From the NCBI RefSeq assembly GCF_933775445.1, contig NC_065877.1, positions 12,214,001 through 12,278,000 on the forward strand: a stretch of 64,000 nt of DNA, read 5' to 3'. Made by a program: the position numbers and the translations under genes. Shown here one piece after another: positions 20,731 through 33,901 of the stretch. The first letter of the stretch is position 1, and the number at the start of each line of letters is the position of its first letter. A model generated the notes under the pieces. The model had not been told where the DNA came from, did not search any database, and saw nothing but the letters and a program-made list of their open reading frames with translations. Source of the stretch: Argentina anserina (lineage: Eukaryota; Streptophyta; Magnoliopsida; Rosales; Rosaceae).

Positions 20731-23700
20731 GACGGGGATGTGTCAATATTTCGAACTTCGAAGGATGATGATATGATGATCATGTATGTATGGTTTTTAT
20801 TATTATTATTTTTCGATAAAGTCATGTATGTATGGTTGAAAGCAAATATATAAATGTAACCTGCCCATGTATAAATTAGGGATCAATATGCATGGCTGAT
20901 TTCACCGACTCCATTTTTCACTTTCTGGGTTGTTTTTATGTTAATTACTCTGGTCTACTTCATAATTTATATTCATACAAGGTCTATTTGAGAAGGGGGG
21001 TCTAATTTTTGTAGGGCTTAACATATCCTTCATATAATAAATTGTTTGGTGCTGTATGAATATTCTAAGGTAGTGGAAAGAGGTGTCCCATCTATATTCA
21101 ACAGCAAGGCCTAATTTTAGTGAGGACAATTTAGAGTTACAAACTTACAATTATATGCCTAAGATCAACATCATGTGCCTTTTGACAAGGCTCACTAGCT
21201 AATTATACATATGGGTTTACAATTCTATTATTAGACCTTAATTACATGGAGTAAATTGAATATATATGCTTTTTTCACTGCATGGATTAGCTAACCACTT
21301 TGCTCAAATAGTGAAAGAATTTCTTCTTATATTGCCTCTTATGCTTTTTTTCCTCAAGCTGGAATGGTGAAAGGGGTTTTCTTTCTTGGGTCAAATGGTG
21401 AAATGATATTTGTTTAAGCTATGATGGTGGCATGAGTTAAACCAATCGTTCTCTAGCTTACTTGACTTTATTCAGCAAATTGGGCAGAAAATGTATTGTC
21501 AAGTTCAACCACTGCCCACTGTATTTGTCTTTTGCCTCCAATAATGTTTGGTTCATAACAAGGGAGCTTATTCTATGCACCATGGTCCAGTTGCACCAGC
21601 GTCATGTACACTAACGGCTGATCACGACGTTAATAGATCTCCCACGTGAGGAAATTTGAAAAATAAAAGAAGCAGCATTGGGAGGCTGGGAGGGTCATCA
21701 TTCATCAACTGATCAACATCATCGAGGCTCAGTTCTTTGGTTTATCTTATTGAACTTCATGAATCGTACACTAAATCGGCAAGAGATTGAATTAATTTGA
21801 ATTGAGAAACAAAATACAGTGTTGAATTTAGAAAGAAATATAGCCACAAAAGCAATATAATTAAAGAAAGAATTTTGAAGGAAAGTAACCGTAGTGGCTG
21901 GAAATACAGCTTTTCAATAACGTATCCACCATTATCCACCTCTCAGAGTCTCAGACGAATCCAACAACAATATTGCCCATGAGGAAGCCAAGCATGTAGG
22001 TATCAAAGAGAGTAGGGGAGAGGTCGATCAGAATCGTCGTCAGAGTGAGCACTAAGGGTTTGGCACTGGTCAAGGCTCATGAAGAAGGTTAATTATTGCC
22101 TTACTGGGTAGTCTTCTCCGTCGTCCATGGAGGAGTAAGTTGAGACAGAGGGAGAAGACAGAAAGATTTTGGTCGGTGGTGTACTGGTGTTAATTTGGCT
22201 TTCCCAGAATTTACCCATTATTTATTTAATTATCATGTTTAATTGCACTTTTTTTTGTTTGATTTTGTTATTAAAGCGTTAACATTGAAGTTAGTGTCTA
22301 TTAACAATACAATAAAATAAATGCCTTTGATTGGCTGGTATTAATAGGTTCACTTCCACCTTAGTGCCTAGAATAATTTTCCTCATAACAATTCATCATC
22401 TTTAATTCTCTTAAACCTTAACACTTTATGTATATTTCATCAACAAAAAAATAACTCTTTATGTATATTCCATTCCTGGTTTATGAGCTCACTTTTAAGG
22501 AGACTTAATCAATCAATCATCAGTCAATATTAAATCCTATTTGGCTCAAGTCACAAAGCAAGATTTTATTATTCCGAGAGCCCAAGTATACATTATAAAA
22601 CCCGATCCAAGTAATACGCTCTTGGCATTAGCTTCAAGATACTATACATATGCGATCATCATTACTCTGTTCAACCACATCGTTATTTTAGTACAGAAAA
22701 CCCTAATATCATGCTGGCTTAGTCATAAAGCAAAGCTCACTGGTACTCGTTTTTTCTTTCTTAGAAATCGAATCCCTAAAGAAAATAGGGAAACTATTTT
22801 ATGAACCTAAATGACTTACCGACTATGCCACTTCAATCAGTTCAATCAGTTCAATAAGTGAGCAAAACATGGGTGACTTTCATTGGTGGTCTATGGTAAA
22901 CAAAGGTGTTCCCAAAAGCATGTGCAATCACCGCCGTCTGATTGAAGTTTGATGGGGAAAGGCTTTGGATGCACGTCTCCTACTCGACCCTACGTATCAT
23001 GACGGAGTAAACTTCCAGCTCTTCCCACCTACAATTGGGGTTCCAGAATATACTTTTCACCAGCTAAAGCTCAATGACAATGATGCAGAAAAAATGTTCA
23101 CGATTCCGATGTTGATGTTGATGTTGCTGTTGATGTTTGGTGTTTACATTTTGCAGAACAAATCATTGTCATAATAATATAAATAAATTTCTATTATGAA
23201 ATCTATTAAGAATAAGACTTTCTTTGAGTTAATTAAAAGCTCTTACCCTTTTATGTAAAGAGTACAAAATCATTGCTTTCTCAGAAATAAATCTTTAACC
23301 TTTCCTTTCTGTTTACAAATTAAGGGTTTGCAAAATTTTGAAAGCTCGATCAGCAAGGTATGCATGCATGGAACAATGATGTTGTGTTATTTACTTACTA
23401 TCTACGTTCAAATTCATTAATAACAATAAATGATCGTGGAAAAAGAAACCCTTGGGGTGAAACTTAAGAGCTGAGAAAATAATAAGCTACTAGATTAGTT
23501 AAGCACCAAACGAAGCTAAAGTGCCATACATCATATACTGAGTGGTAGATAGAGAGTAGGGATTGTCAAATTGATTATGTCGGTTGGCACGGTCCGATGA
23601 CTCTGATCCAAGTATGAACTATAAGTCTAGGTTATAGGTCTTTTTCTTATGAAACATATATAGTACCACATCAAGTCATCAAGTCCAAGTCTTTGGCCTC

Positions 23701-26395
23701 AACTACCAATGACCAAACCGCGCGAGTGACCATTTTTCTTCACTATATAAGTCTTATTTACTGTTTAATTTCTTGGTTCTCAAATTAGGAAAATGCATGC
23801 CAACTGGTTATCGATCTACTAGTTAGTGCTAGATAATATGCTAAACACAATGCAATTTGTTTCATTGCATGGATAAACGTAATTATAGATGCAAAACGTA
23901 ATACAGTTTTTCCAAGAATCGAACATATATTATTGAAAAAAGAAAAAGGAGAATCAGAAACCAATTATATAGCATCAAACATCAACTATCTAGAAGGCCC
24001 TACTTTGTTTCATTTCTTGGCTTCTGCTTATGGACACATTAAATAGATATTGGTTGTTGCAATAGTGGTACGTTAAATTAATGAGATGCATATAACTAAT
24101 TGAACAAGCTAGGCCGCTTGCAGAAAAGTCTAAGAATCACATGAGTGCAGTGGGAAAAATATACAGAATTAGAAACCGTAATCTCATAGAAAGATATAAT
24201 TTATCCACCCAATTATCTTCCACATTTTATAAAATTAGATAGTGGTAGGGGGAGGGTAGAGACTTTATATAGTCTCTTCTTTCAGTATTATTAAAACGTT
24301 TCAATCGTAGGCCTGACGTATCAAAATGTAAGGTACTAGTTGGTTATCCTCAGACCTAACAGAGTACCCTGCAGGATCAGTAGGTAACGAATTAAAGAAT
24401 AAAGCAAGAATTAATATCTAAATGTTTTTCATTTCGCAAATAGATTTTTCTGTTTTTACGATGTGAACACAATAGTAAATATAAAAAAACACAAGTGGCA
24501 TATTGTTTTGAAGACCGAGTTATTGAAACATACATGTTTCAGTTGTTCATGCATTTTCAGCAAATAATGATAAGAAAACTGTGGATTACTTATTTTTCAG
24601 CCAGGTAGGTGTTGTTTTTGGAATTTGTCCCTGACATTACCCGTTGCACCGTTTGGGCTGTCTTTCTTATTGTAGCTTCATCAATCACTTAGAATATGTA
24701 CTAGAAAAAAAAACAAGTACACTGCGCAGCATAAGGTGAAATTCACATGCATGCAAAAATAGTACACTGCTAAATTCCCTAGCTGATTCGGGAATTATTG
24801 ATTGGAATCAAGAAAAATGTGTTGGGTCCAATTTTTGTAGAAAACTGAAAGCAGCAAAAAGAAGGCAAGGCCTTCGTGGATAGGCACCTTCATTTGCTGG
24901 GGTCTTGGGTGGCCTGTGTACTCTGCTAGATTCTGAACAAAAGAGTATTCTTTTCAGCACTTGCACTGATTTTTATGCTGATTCCTCATTCTTATCTGAT
25001 ATATGTCCCTACAAGTATCTTCTTCGAACCACCAAGTTCCATCTAATTTTCTATCTCCCTAAATGTGTGTGTAATTTTTAATTAACCAAGCCATCTAAAA
25101 GACGTTTTTTCCTCATAATTAAATAAATAATTTTCTGTAATTACTGTTGAGGAAAATAATTTATTCATAACAACAAGTACTACAAAATAGATGTGAAGAT
25201 CTACGGCGTATGAATACAATTATTTTGCATTAGAGCTAAAAAAACTCTTTGCAGACCCAAAAACTTACAAATATGCAAATTTTATGAGTCGGATATGCAA
25301 GCGTTGATAGAAGGTTTCAAGTTTATTTGTGAAACTGGGCTAACAGTAAGCTGGATACGATCGTAAAGAAAAGGATAACACAAAGAGATCACATCAATCT
25401 TTTCTTTTATTAGGAAAAAAAAGGTGATTCAGTCTATCAAATATCTCCGCGATCCAAGTAATTACATTCAGGAGTTATATATGTGTTTGATCTCACTTTC
25501 TAATGAGAAGCTCTACCATAAAGTGTTGCAAACAATAAAATGTTGCAATTCGAGTCCGTTAATGTGGTAAAAATAGACGCAAAGCCCTAAACATAAAATA
25601 ATGTATGTTTCCGTTAAGCGAGTGGATAGCAGCATCAAGTCGCAACTTGCATACAAGGAATGGGTTTTGTTGTGATGCAATATGCTGCTAAAATCTAAAA
25701 ACAAGGAATGGCTGGCCTTGCTTCAGTTTTCTTTTCTGCGAGAAGTTTAATGAAAGAGACAAAAACAGAAAGTGGTGGAATAAAGAAAGGGGAAGAGATG
25801 AGAGAACCCTTGAATCCTTGATTAGGGTCATTCTCTAATCTCTAATATGGAGAAAAAAGAGTGGGGAGCTATGGAAGTGAAAGAAAGGGATCTCCTTGAT
25901 ATACCGCACTACCTACACAACAACAAAATGCTCACTTAATTAGGTTAATTAGGTTGAGCTAACGAGGGTCGTTCTTTCTAATTAATTGTTTCTAATTAAG
26001 CCGATTGGTTAATTTAGTGCGGGTGTTAAGTCATTTTAGGTATACAGATTTAGACACCACATCATATTTACCACACCATGGAGTGATACGATTAGCTATG
26101 TACACCACATGACAGTATTACGTGGTAATCCGAGTACACAAAATAATTACTATTAAGTATTTTTGTATTTCAAATTCCCTTCAATCTTTCAACAAATAAA
26201 AAAAGATTTCCCATTAATTAGAGATCATTTTCATACGAGGCATCGATGCAAGCACGACTTCATTCACATGATGAATGAATTATGAAAGCGAGCACCATGA
26301 TCAAACTGACATGCCAAACTAACCAACATGTTTGTTTTTCTTTGCGTAATTCCTATCCCCTGAAGTCTACTAAAACTTCACATATATATTAGCAA
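20731..26395. other. Long gene-free stretch
   Basis: No credible gene or complete transposon was recognised in about 5.7 kb. All open frames are short, mostly AT-rich and unlike known families. The proximal part must include the upstream region of the third NHL gene. Non-coding RNA genes cannot be excluded without expression data. Confidence 0.45.
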
Positions 26396-26404
26396 AATCA
26401 AATA

Positions 26405-26536
26405 GAGTAAAATGCAGCATTGGTACCTCAACTCTTCTGCACCAGACAATATGGAACCCAAACTTTTAATAGCAAATATGTGGTACATGAACTTACAATT
26501 TGATATCTAAGTCGTACCTCCGTCAAATTTTGCCAA
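26405..26536 (+). repeat. 5' terminal inverted repeat of the MULE
   Basis: About 132 bp, matching 31367-31498 in inverse complement with roughly 10% differences. Confidence 0.9.
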
Positions 26537-27481
26537 TGGAGACGTTAAAAAATCATGTGAGCAGCACGTGGGCAAAAAAATAAGGACAAACACGTCTTTA
26601 CGTTCAAAATGCAACCCTAGTCGCGATCTATACCTCAATTTCTCTCCACTGTCTCAGACTCACACCTAAGAGATCTCTCATACTCTCTCATACCTCTAAG
26701 TTAGACCTTTCCCCAACATCATTTACAAACCTAAAAATTCAAAACCCAGGAGATTCACAACCCGTGTGGAGAAAAAATATACTAATCTCGTCACTATTTT
26801 CATGGAGAAAGAGACGAAGACATGGAAGAATTTTAGGGAGTCTGTACCACCCCATGAAACTAAGTATTTATACTCTATAATCTCCTACTTTTCTGATTGA
26901 GATGCGAATCCTACCAACACGAGCACTGTTATGGATATATAATTTTAAGAAAACCAGAGTTTTGTTGAATGTTTCTAGGGTTTGATAAGATGAAGATTAA
27001 AAAATTGGGGTTTCTATTGTTTTAGTAAAGAGAGTTCGATTCCATAGTTTAGTGCGCATGAGTTTTATATTGGGTTTGTTATTTTGAATTATGCTATTTT
27101 AAATTGCTAGATTCCCAAACCAGAAAAAATAATCAATTTGGGAAAATTTTGAATAGATTTGTATGTACCCATGATCAATGACATTTTCAAATTCCATGTT
27201 ATATCTCTAGTTTTCTCTCTTTACAAAGACCAAGAGGGGTGGAAACTGTGGAATGTCCAGTTTCATTGAATCTATCAATGGTGATGATTTTATGATTCTG
27301 GTTAAATCTTTGCTTCTGTATGTATATGAAGTTCAAACTATTATATTCAGTTTTTCACTTATGTATTTCTTTGACGTATTCTATTTTGTTTCCAAATAAA
27401 TAAAAACTACATAAATCTTATCTTATTAGTTATTGTTATAATGGTTAGTGTTCATATATTTAGTTTCTTGTACTTTTTACA

Positions 27482-30480
27482 GTGGCCGAGCATTTGTTCA
27501 CTATGGAAATATTTCATGGTGGTTATTTTGACAAGCAATTGGATGGAACAAAGAAGTATAAGTTTCGCAAGCATAACAAGCTCGCGGGGAAGATTTACTT
27601 AGATGGGGTACATAGTGAGAAGATATCATGGGCGCATATTAGCAATATTGCTCATGGATTGGGATACAGGGAGCATCCCGTACATTTCTACTTCAAGCTT
27701 CCTTGAACAACATGGAATGAAGGGTTTATTGAAATAAAAATTAATGCAGATGCTTTTGAAATGGTGAAGGTGATTCCTAAGAAAAAAAAAAGCAAATTTA
27801 TGTGTACATAACTATAGGTGGTCCTAGGAGGAAGACAAAAGCTAAGTTGGAGGGTGATGATGAGGGTGAACCAATGGTAGTTGAGAACTTAGATGAGGGA
27901 AGAGAACAAGTTGGTGTGAATGTTGGGCTTATGTCAAGTCAAAGCACATTTGTAGGTATTTCTGATATTGTGCCAGATATTTAGAGTTACGAAAAAAACC
28001 AAGAAAGTGTTGAGGTACAAGAGGATGCTCAAAGGCTCGGAAAAAAGGAAGCACAAGAGCGATTGGTTAGGGAGAAAGCAAATAAGATGGAACAAGAGAC
28101 TGCATAGAAAAGGGCAAGGGAGAGATTGGTTGTTAGAGAGAGATTAGCTGAATAGTTGAGGAAGAAAAGAGAGCAAACACAACAAATCAAGAATGTTGGA
28201 GAATTAAGGTTCAACCAATTACATCTGATAAGGGAAAGAGACTTGTTGAAATTGCAAATGTAATCAAGAAAGGCAAAAAACCAAAGCAGACAATGTATAA
28301 CACTAGAACGAAAGAGCGATGCAACAATGTATCAAGAGAAGAAAGAGTAGTTGATGATGACGAAACAGATGAAGGATATGATTCTATATTGATTCAGTTT
28401 ATGATTCGGAACATGATGAGTTTGATGACTTGGATTTTGAGGATAATGTCACACAATTAGTGGTTGTTGAGGAATTTGATGTTATGGGGTATGCGGGGTA
28501 CTATTCAGATGATCATATGGAGTCCGATGAACTTAGGAGTTTAAATGGAAGTGAAATGTGAGAGGATGAGGATAGGAATCCACTTCCAAAGAAGTTGAAC
28601 AAAAAAATGGAGACCAAACTCTAGATCAGATCTGTTGACTTAAAAAATCCCATTTTCAGAGTCGGGTAAGCTTTTCCAAACTCAGAAAAACTTAAAGAGG
28701 CTATTAGGGAGTATGGAATCAAAAACCAAGTGGGGGCATATTTTGAGAAGAACACCAAGGTCAAGATTGAGGTTAAATGTCAGTTGGGCTGCCCATTCAG
28801 ATTGTATGCTATTTCAAAAACAAAAAAGGTAAAGATTCTACTTTGAATCATAACCTTAAATAGCGAACACACTTATTCTCCTATAGAAACCAACCATTTT
28901 TTGGATTACAACAGAATTGTTCAAGATGTACAAGCTGCTTTGTTGGGGGATGAGAACTGGTCAAGAGCTGAGATCCACAATTACATAGAGGAGAAATATA
29001 ATTTGGATGTCCCTATTCATATAATAACAAGAGCTAAGAGAAAAGCAAAGATGATGAATGAAGGCCATTACATAAATCAATACAACAATCTTGTTGCTTA
29101 TAGGAAAGAACTATTGAGAAGTAATCCAGGATCAACTGTGGAGATCAAGACTTGTATGGATGGTGATATAAGGAGATTTCAGAAGATGTACATATGCTTT
29201 GCAGCTTGCAAGAATGGGTGGATGAATGGTTGTAGGCCATTAATTAGTTTGGATGGGTGTCACTTAAAATGACATCACCCTGGAAACTATTGACAACAAT
29301 TGGTATTGATGCAAATAATGAGATGTTCCCAATTGTATATGCCGTTGTCGAGCGTGAAATACAAGAACATAGACTTGGTTTCTTGAGTTGCTAAAATGAG
29401 ATTTGAAGCTAGAGGAGAATGGCAACATTACATTCATCACATATAAGCAAAGAGGGTTAGGGAATGCCATTGCAGGTTTGGTTTCAAGTTTGAACCTTTA
29501 ATTTTTTACTCTTTATTTGTTTTCCTTATTGAAAAATTATGCTCATGGCTAATTATGTATAAGTTGGTTTCCAAGTGCTGAACATAGACATTGTGTTGGG
29601 CATATGTATACCAATTTCAAGACCAAGAATCCGGGTGAGGGATTGAAGCAATTATTTTGAAATGCGGCAAGATCAAGCATTGTGGTGTGGTACAACAAAC
29701 ATATGGCTGACTTGAGGGAGTTTAGTGAGGATGCTTCAGACAAGAACCCTACACATTGGTCTAGGGCATTTTTCACATATTACTCCAAGTGTGATATTCT
29801 ACTCAACAACCTTTGTGAGTCGTTTAATGTAACCATTCTACCAGCTAGAGACAAGCCTATCATAACATGCTTAGAAAAAATTAGAATGAGTATGATGGTG
29901 AGGAAGCAAACAAAAGAGTGGCTTGTGAGAAGTAGAAGGATATGGTTGGACCTAGAATCAAGAAAATTATTAACAAGACTAATGAGAGAGCAACACTCTA
30001 CAAAGCACATACATTTGGGGAGTTCATATTTCAAATTACTGGGAATGGTAGCATGCATGTTGTAGATTTGGGCCTCTGGAGATGCACTTGTAAGAGGTGG
30101 CAACTAAGTGGGATACCTTGTATTCATGCCATCTGAGCAATAAGGTTCAAACATCAAGAAGCAGCATTGTATTGTGATGAGTACCTTATGCCCTCAACCT
30201 ATTTGAATGCCTATAACCCTGTAGTCTACCCTACTGCCGGTCAAGAAGATTGAGAACCTGTTGAGTACCCCATTGCACCTCCACTTGACAAACAACAGCC
30301 ATGTAGGCCCAAAATGAAGAGGTTTAAGGAACCAGGTGAAGACAAATAGACCACTGCCCTGCATGCACCCAAAGATGGTAAATTTCCTAGAACTGGTACC
30401 AAAATGACTTATAAAGTATGTGGAATACAAGGACATAAAAGGCTAGGGTGTCCAATCACCAAGGCAACAAAGGAAACAAT
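27482..30480 (+). pseudogene. MuDR-type MULE transposase, inactivated
   Basis: Remains of the usual parts appear in order. An N-terminal domain (27482-27706) follows an acceptor-like TTTTTACAG. The MuDR DNA-binding part lies at about 28650-28830 (KLKEAIREYG, CQLGCPFRLY). The start of the catalytic domain runs to 29269 and ends with LISLDGCHLK, which holds the first catalytic Asp. The later part covers 29440-30070. A SWIM zinc finger has CTCKRWQLSGIPCIH near 30083, and a zinc-knuckle remnant (VCGIQGHKRLGCP) is at about 30418. Stops break the frame at several points, for example directly after DGCHLK, in the middle of the catalytic domain and after the SWIM finger. Near 29446 the expected DKQ motif reads YKQ, so the second catalytic Asp seems lost. 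Not functional. Confidence 0.85.
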
Positions 30481-31357
30481 GATGGTAAGTACTATCGAGT
30501 TTAACATAAGTTTTTAAAACTTATTATATTAGCACTTTTTTTTACTATCGAGTTTCACTAACTATTTCTTTACAAAATCAATAGGGACAAGATTCATCAA
30601 AAGAACCAAACACTAGTAACAAGAGGAAGAGAACCAACAACAACGTTTGTCTCAAATTGAAGTTTTGGTGTTTAATGATAGACTAATAATTCTGTTTTTG
30701 GTGATTGTTATGTTTCTTAATTTGTTTTCAATGTGATTTTGTATCCCAAAAGAGCAACTCTTCCGAAGAGGTGTAGTAACTTGAAGGAGCAAATCACAAA
30801 ATCAAGGAGGGCTCGTTTGAAGATTAAGGAGATTGTTGGTGGTACTTTTGGTATTAATACCACTGCATCAAACTCACAAACAGTGTAACTACTTCATACT
30901 CGGAGCAGTCAAAATATTACTACATGGTGAGCAACTGAGAAATCCTCAGTCTAGCCAAACTTCCTATGTTTGGGCATCATGTTAAAACATGTTGAATTTG
31001 TTTCTCTTTGTATGTTTGGCTTTTTTGTTGCAGGAATTCAACTCAGAATTTAGTGATGTTGGTTAAGATGTTTTACTTTGATTTGCCATGATCTTTTGTG
31101 TAGAAGAACTTATGTTTTATTTAATCTGCCATGATCTTTTGTGTAGAAGAACTTATGTGCTAATGTGATGAATGTTTTTGTTAAATTTGACTCTAATGCA
31201 GATAAGAAGTTTTACTTGGATACATATGTGTTTTTTTTCTTAAACTGTGATGATAATGGTACCTAACCCATTAAATCAGATGAAGTGAGATTTGTGTGCC
31301 ACAATGAATTTTGGAGAGAAATCATAGTGAATGAATAGTTAGAAGGGTGGGAAATAG

Positions 31358-31803
31358 AAGATATGTTTGGCGAAATTTGATGGAAGTACGGCTTAGATAT
31401 CAAATTGTAAGTTCAGGTACCACATTATTGCTATTAAACGTTTGGGTACCATATTGTCTGGTGCACAAGAGTTAAGGTACCAATGCTACATTTCACTCAA
31501 TCAAATATGGTTATATGTGAGTGAGGATTGTGGAATCCCTAAAAATTGTTTATCTCGAAAGAGCTAAAATATGTTTTGACAAGATATGTTTGGCGAAATT
31601 TGATGGAAGTACGGCTTAGATATCAAATTGTAAGTTCAGGTACCACATTATTGCTATTAAACGTTTGGGTACCATATTGTCTGGTGCACAAGAGTTAAGG
31701 TACCAATGCTACATTTCACTCAATCAAATATGGTTATATGTGAGTGAGGATTGTGGAATCCCTAAAAATTGTTTATCTCGAAAGAGCTAAAATATGTTTT
31801 GAC
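31358..31803. repeat. Perfect 223-bp tandem duplication across the MULE junction
   Basis: Units 31358-31580 and 31581-31803 are identical as read. Each contains a few internal MULE bases, the whole 3' terminal repeat, the target duplication and about 73 bp of flanking DNA. It arose after the MULE insertion, or is an assembly artefact. Confidence 0.9.
31367..31498 (-). repeat. 3' terminal inverted repeat of the MULE
   Basis: Inverse of 26405-26536. A second identical copy lies at 31590-31721 because of a later local duplication. Confidence 0.9.
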
Positions 31804-31963
31804 AAAAATTATCAGAGTTTTGCCCTTGGGTAAACACTCGTGTATTTCACTGATAGGCCGGCCTCTACAAATAGAGGATTACACATGCAATGGTATTTCT
31901 ATTAATTTGCAAAATATAGTATCTTTACATTTGATTCTACAAATGCTAAGCACATTAAAACAT

Positions 31964-32820
31964 GGGTCCGGTTCAAAGGACATTTTATTTTATACAAGTT
32001 TTGACACTTCATTCGAGCTATTAGGTCTAGCTAAATTTAATGGTCTAGATTAAAGTTCCTTATGATGTGGAAATTACATGAAATTACAAAGAAATATATA
32101 ATAAAAAGTGAGTTAGATATTAACTTTTATATACATAAAAATTAAAAGTAAACATTTTGAAAAAGCATCAATCATCTACTGTAGTACGTACAGTAGATGA
32201 TTCTCTTGGGCAAAAAGGAAAAAGGGTTTCTTCTCAAAACCATACAATCACTCGATGATATCTCACATTCTTGAAGTATGCAAGGGCATCTCAAGTTCAA
32301 TCTCCTATCTAATTGCAAGGTCAATGAATTCTGTCAATTATCTTTATCACCAACGTAGCCGAGCCAATCAACATCATAGCGTACGAGAACTATTCTGTGT
32401 TCCATTTCAAAAAAAACTAAAAAATCTGGGTGAATCATCATCCATGAATCCTAGTCCCATGAACCCTAATCGATCAATTACCCTCCACCCCAACTGCAAA
32501 CATTGAACCATATATTTCAACCTTCATCCCTTATTTAACACGCACTATCCCTTCATCAAATGAACTCATAAACCCTAATTTTTAAGTCCCAATCAATCCA
32601 AACTCAGGCCATTGACGTTTTGATCCTATCATTGTATTTCTGAATTTTTATCTTGATTTACGTTTATAATATGATATTTTGAATTTTTTTTTGGGTTGAG
32701 AGAAAAATAATAATTCCATCATGAGGAAGTATAATCTAGACCATTAAATTTAGCTAGATCTAATGGCTCAAATGAAGTGTAAAAACTTGTGTAAAATAAT
32801 GTGTCCCTTGTACCGGACCC
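31964..32820. mobile_element. Non-autonomous MULE-type element
   Basis: Terminal inverted repeats of about 110 bp start GGGTCCGGT. They are flanked by a perfect 9-bp duplication TTAAAACAT (31955-31963 and 32821-32829). 857 bp, with no recognised coding sequence. The size of the target duplication places it in the Mutator superfamily. Confidence 0.88.
32171..32201. repeat. Perfect 13-bp hairpin inside the MULE-type element
   Basis: Arms ATCATCTACTGTA (32171-32183) and its complement (32189-32201) with a 5-base loop. Confidence 0.75.
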
Positions 32821-33482
32821 TTAAAACATAGGTCTCTAAAACATATTTCAACAATCCCCCATATGCAGCGGCGTAAAATATAATGATTTGTTGGCCACCG
32901 AGTTAAAACCATGCCAAGTAACAAAAAAGCTCGTGAGCTAATTAAAAACAAACTTCGGTCCAAAAAAAAAACACAACACACCACTTCACCATTGGGATAT
33001 AATTTCATGAGAGCATTCTCTCCTAAAGTTTACCGTAACATGAAAATTAGTTTTTACTAAGAAAACATTTCACCATGGGTCCCCAAAATTATGGCAAGAT
33101 CAATGTAAATACCCATACTCAGAGTTGTACCAATGTAGTACCCAAACTCGCAATTTATTATCATCGATAGGTCTGAGGCAAATTTTTGTCACGGCTCCGT
33201 CTTCTGAATCATGTGTACTGCACTTGACCACGAAAAAAGGTATGTAGTACCCAAACTCTTGTTGCAATGTCAATGTAATACTCATACTCTGAGTTATAGC
33301 AATGTAGTACCTAAATTCGTAATTCGCTATCAACGACGAGTCTGAGACCAATTTCCGGAGGGGCTCCGTCTTTTGGGTTACATGTCCCAACCTCTGGTCT
33401 ATTTCCACCTTCTTCTCATTCTCCTTCACTCTCACTCATTCCAATTTGTTTCTGAGCTCAGATTTCGAACCAAAGCAACACC

Positions 33483-33665
33483 ATGAGTTGTCTTTCTTCC
33501 AATATCTTAAACCACGACGACGACTTCTCCCAGCTCGGCAGATCCGCCTTGAGCCACCACATCGTCTCCCTCACCTCCTCCAACTAAAGCCTCCTCACTC
33601 TCCCCTTTTCCCCACCTCTTTCCCCCACTACTTCCCTCACCTCACCTTCCCGGTTCATATTCGGG
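33483..33665 (+). pseudogene. Captured N-terminal fragment of a glutaredoxin-like gene, copy 1
   Basis: The plus-strand frame opens with ATG and reads SNILNHDDDFSQLG and SALSHHIVSLTSS. This resembles the start of plant glutaredoxin-domain proteins of the At1g64500/At5g39865 kind, recognised from memory. A stop interrupts it after about 37 codons. The glutaredoxin domain itself, which lies near the C-terminus in these proteins, is absent. No function as protein is expected. Confidence 0.55.
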
Positions 33666-33669
33666 TCGG

Positions 33670-33901
33670 ACCAAAGTGACCTAGGCTTGGAGAGGGAGGT
33701 CAGAAAGATGGATACGAATGTGAACCGAGAAGGTGGGGTGAGGGGCGTGGTGGGAGTAGAGGTGGAGGAACGGGGAGAGTCGAGGGTGAGGAGACTGTAG
33801 GTGGAGGAGGTGAGGGAGACACTGTAATGGCTCAAGGTGGAGTTGCTGGGCTGAGAGAAGTCGTCGTCGAGGTTGAATAAACTAGAAGAAACACAACTCA
33901 T
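33670..33901 (-). pseudogene. Captured N-terminal fragment of a glutaredoxin-like gene, copy 2
   Basis: Inverted, diverged second copy of the same segment, starting with ATG at 33901-33899. It stays open for 105 codons (to 33584) and preserves LFNLDDDFSQ, VSLTSSTY, LLTLD, PPSRFTF and KPRSLWSDP, longer than copy 1 and running into it across the palindrome centre. Translation is not supported. Its main interest is the hairpin that it forms with copy 1. Confidence 0.55.

Larger units (their letters stand above)
26405..31498 (+). mobile_element. Mutator-like element (MULE) with complete ends
   Basis: Terminal inverted repeats of about 132 bp (26405-26536 and 31367-31498) begin GAGTAAAATGCAGCATTGG and GAGTGAAATGTAGCATTGG. 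A perfect 9-bp target duplication AATCAAATA flanks them (26396-26404 and 31499-31507), diagnostic for Mutator. Inside is a decayed MuDR-type transposase on the plus strand. Total 5,094 bp. Confidence 0.93.
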
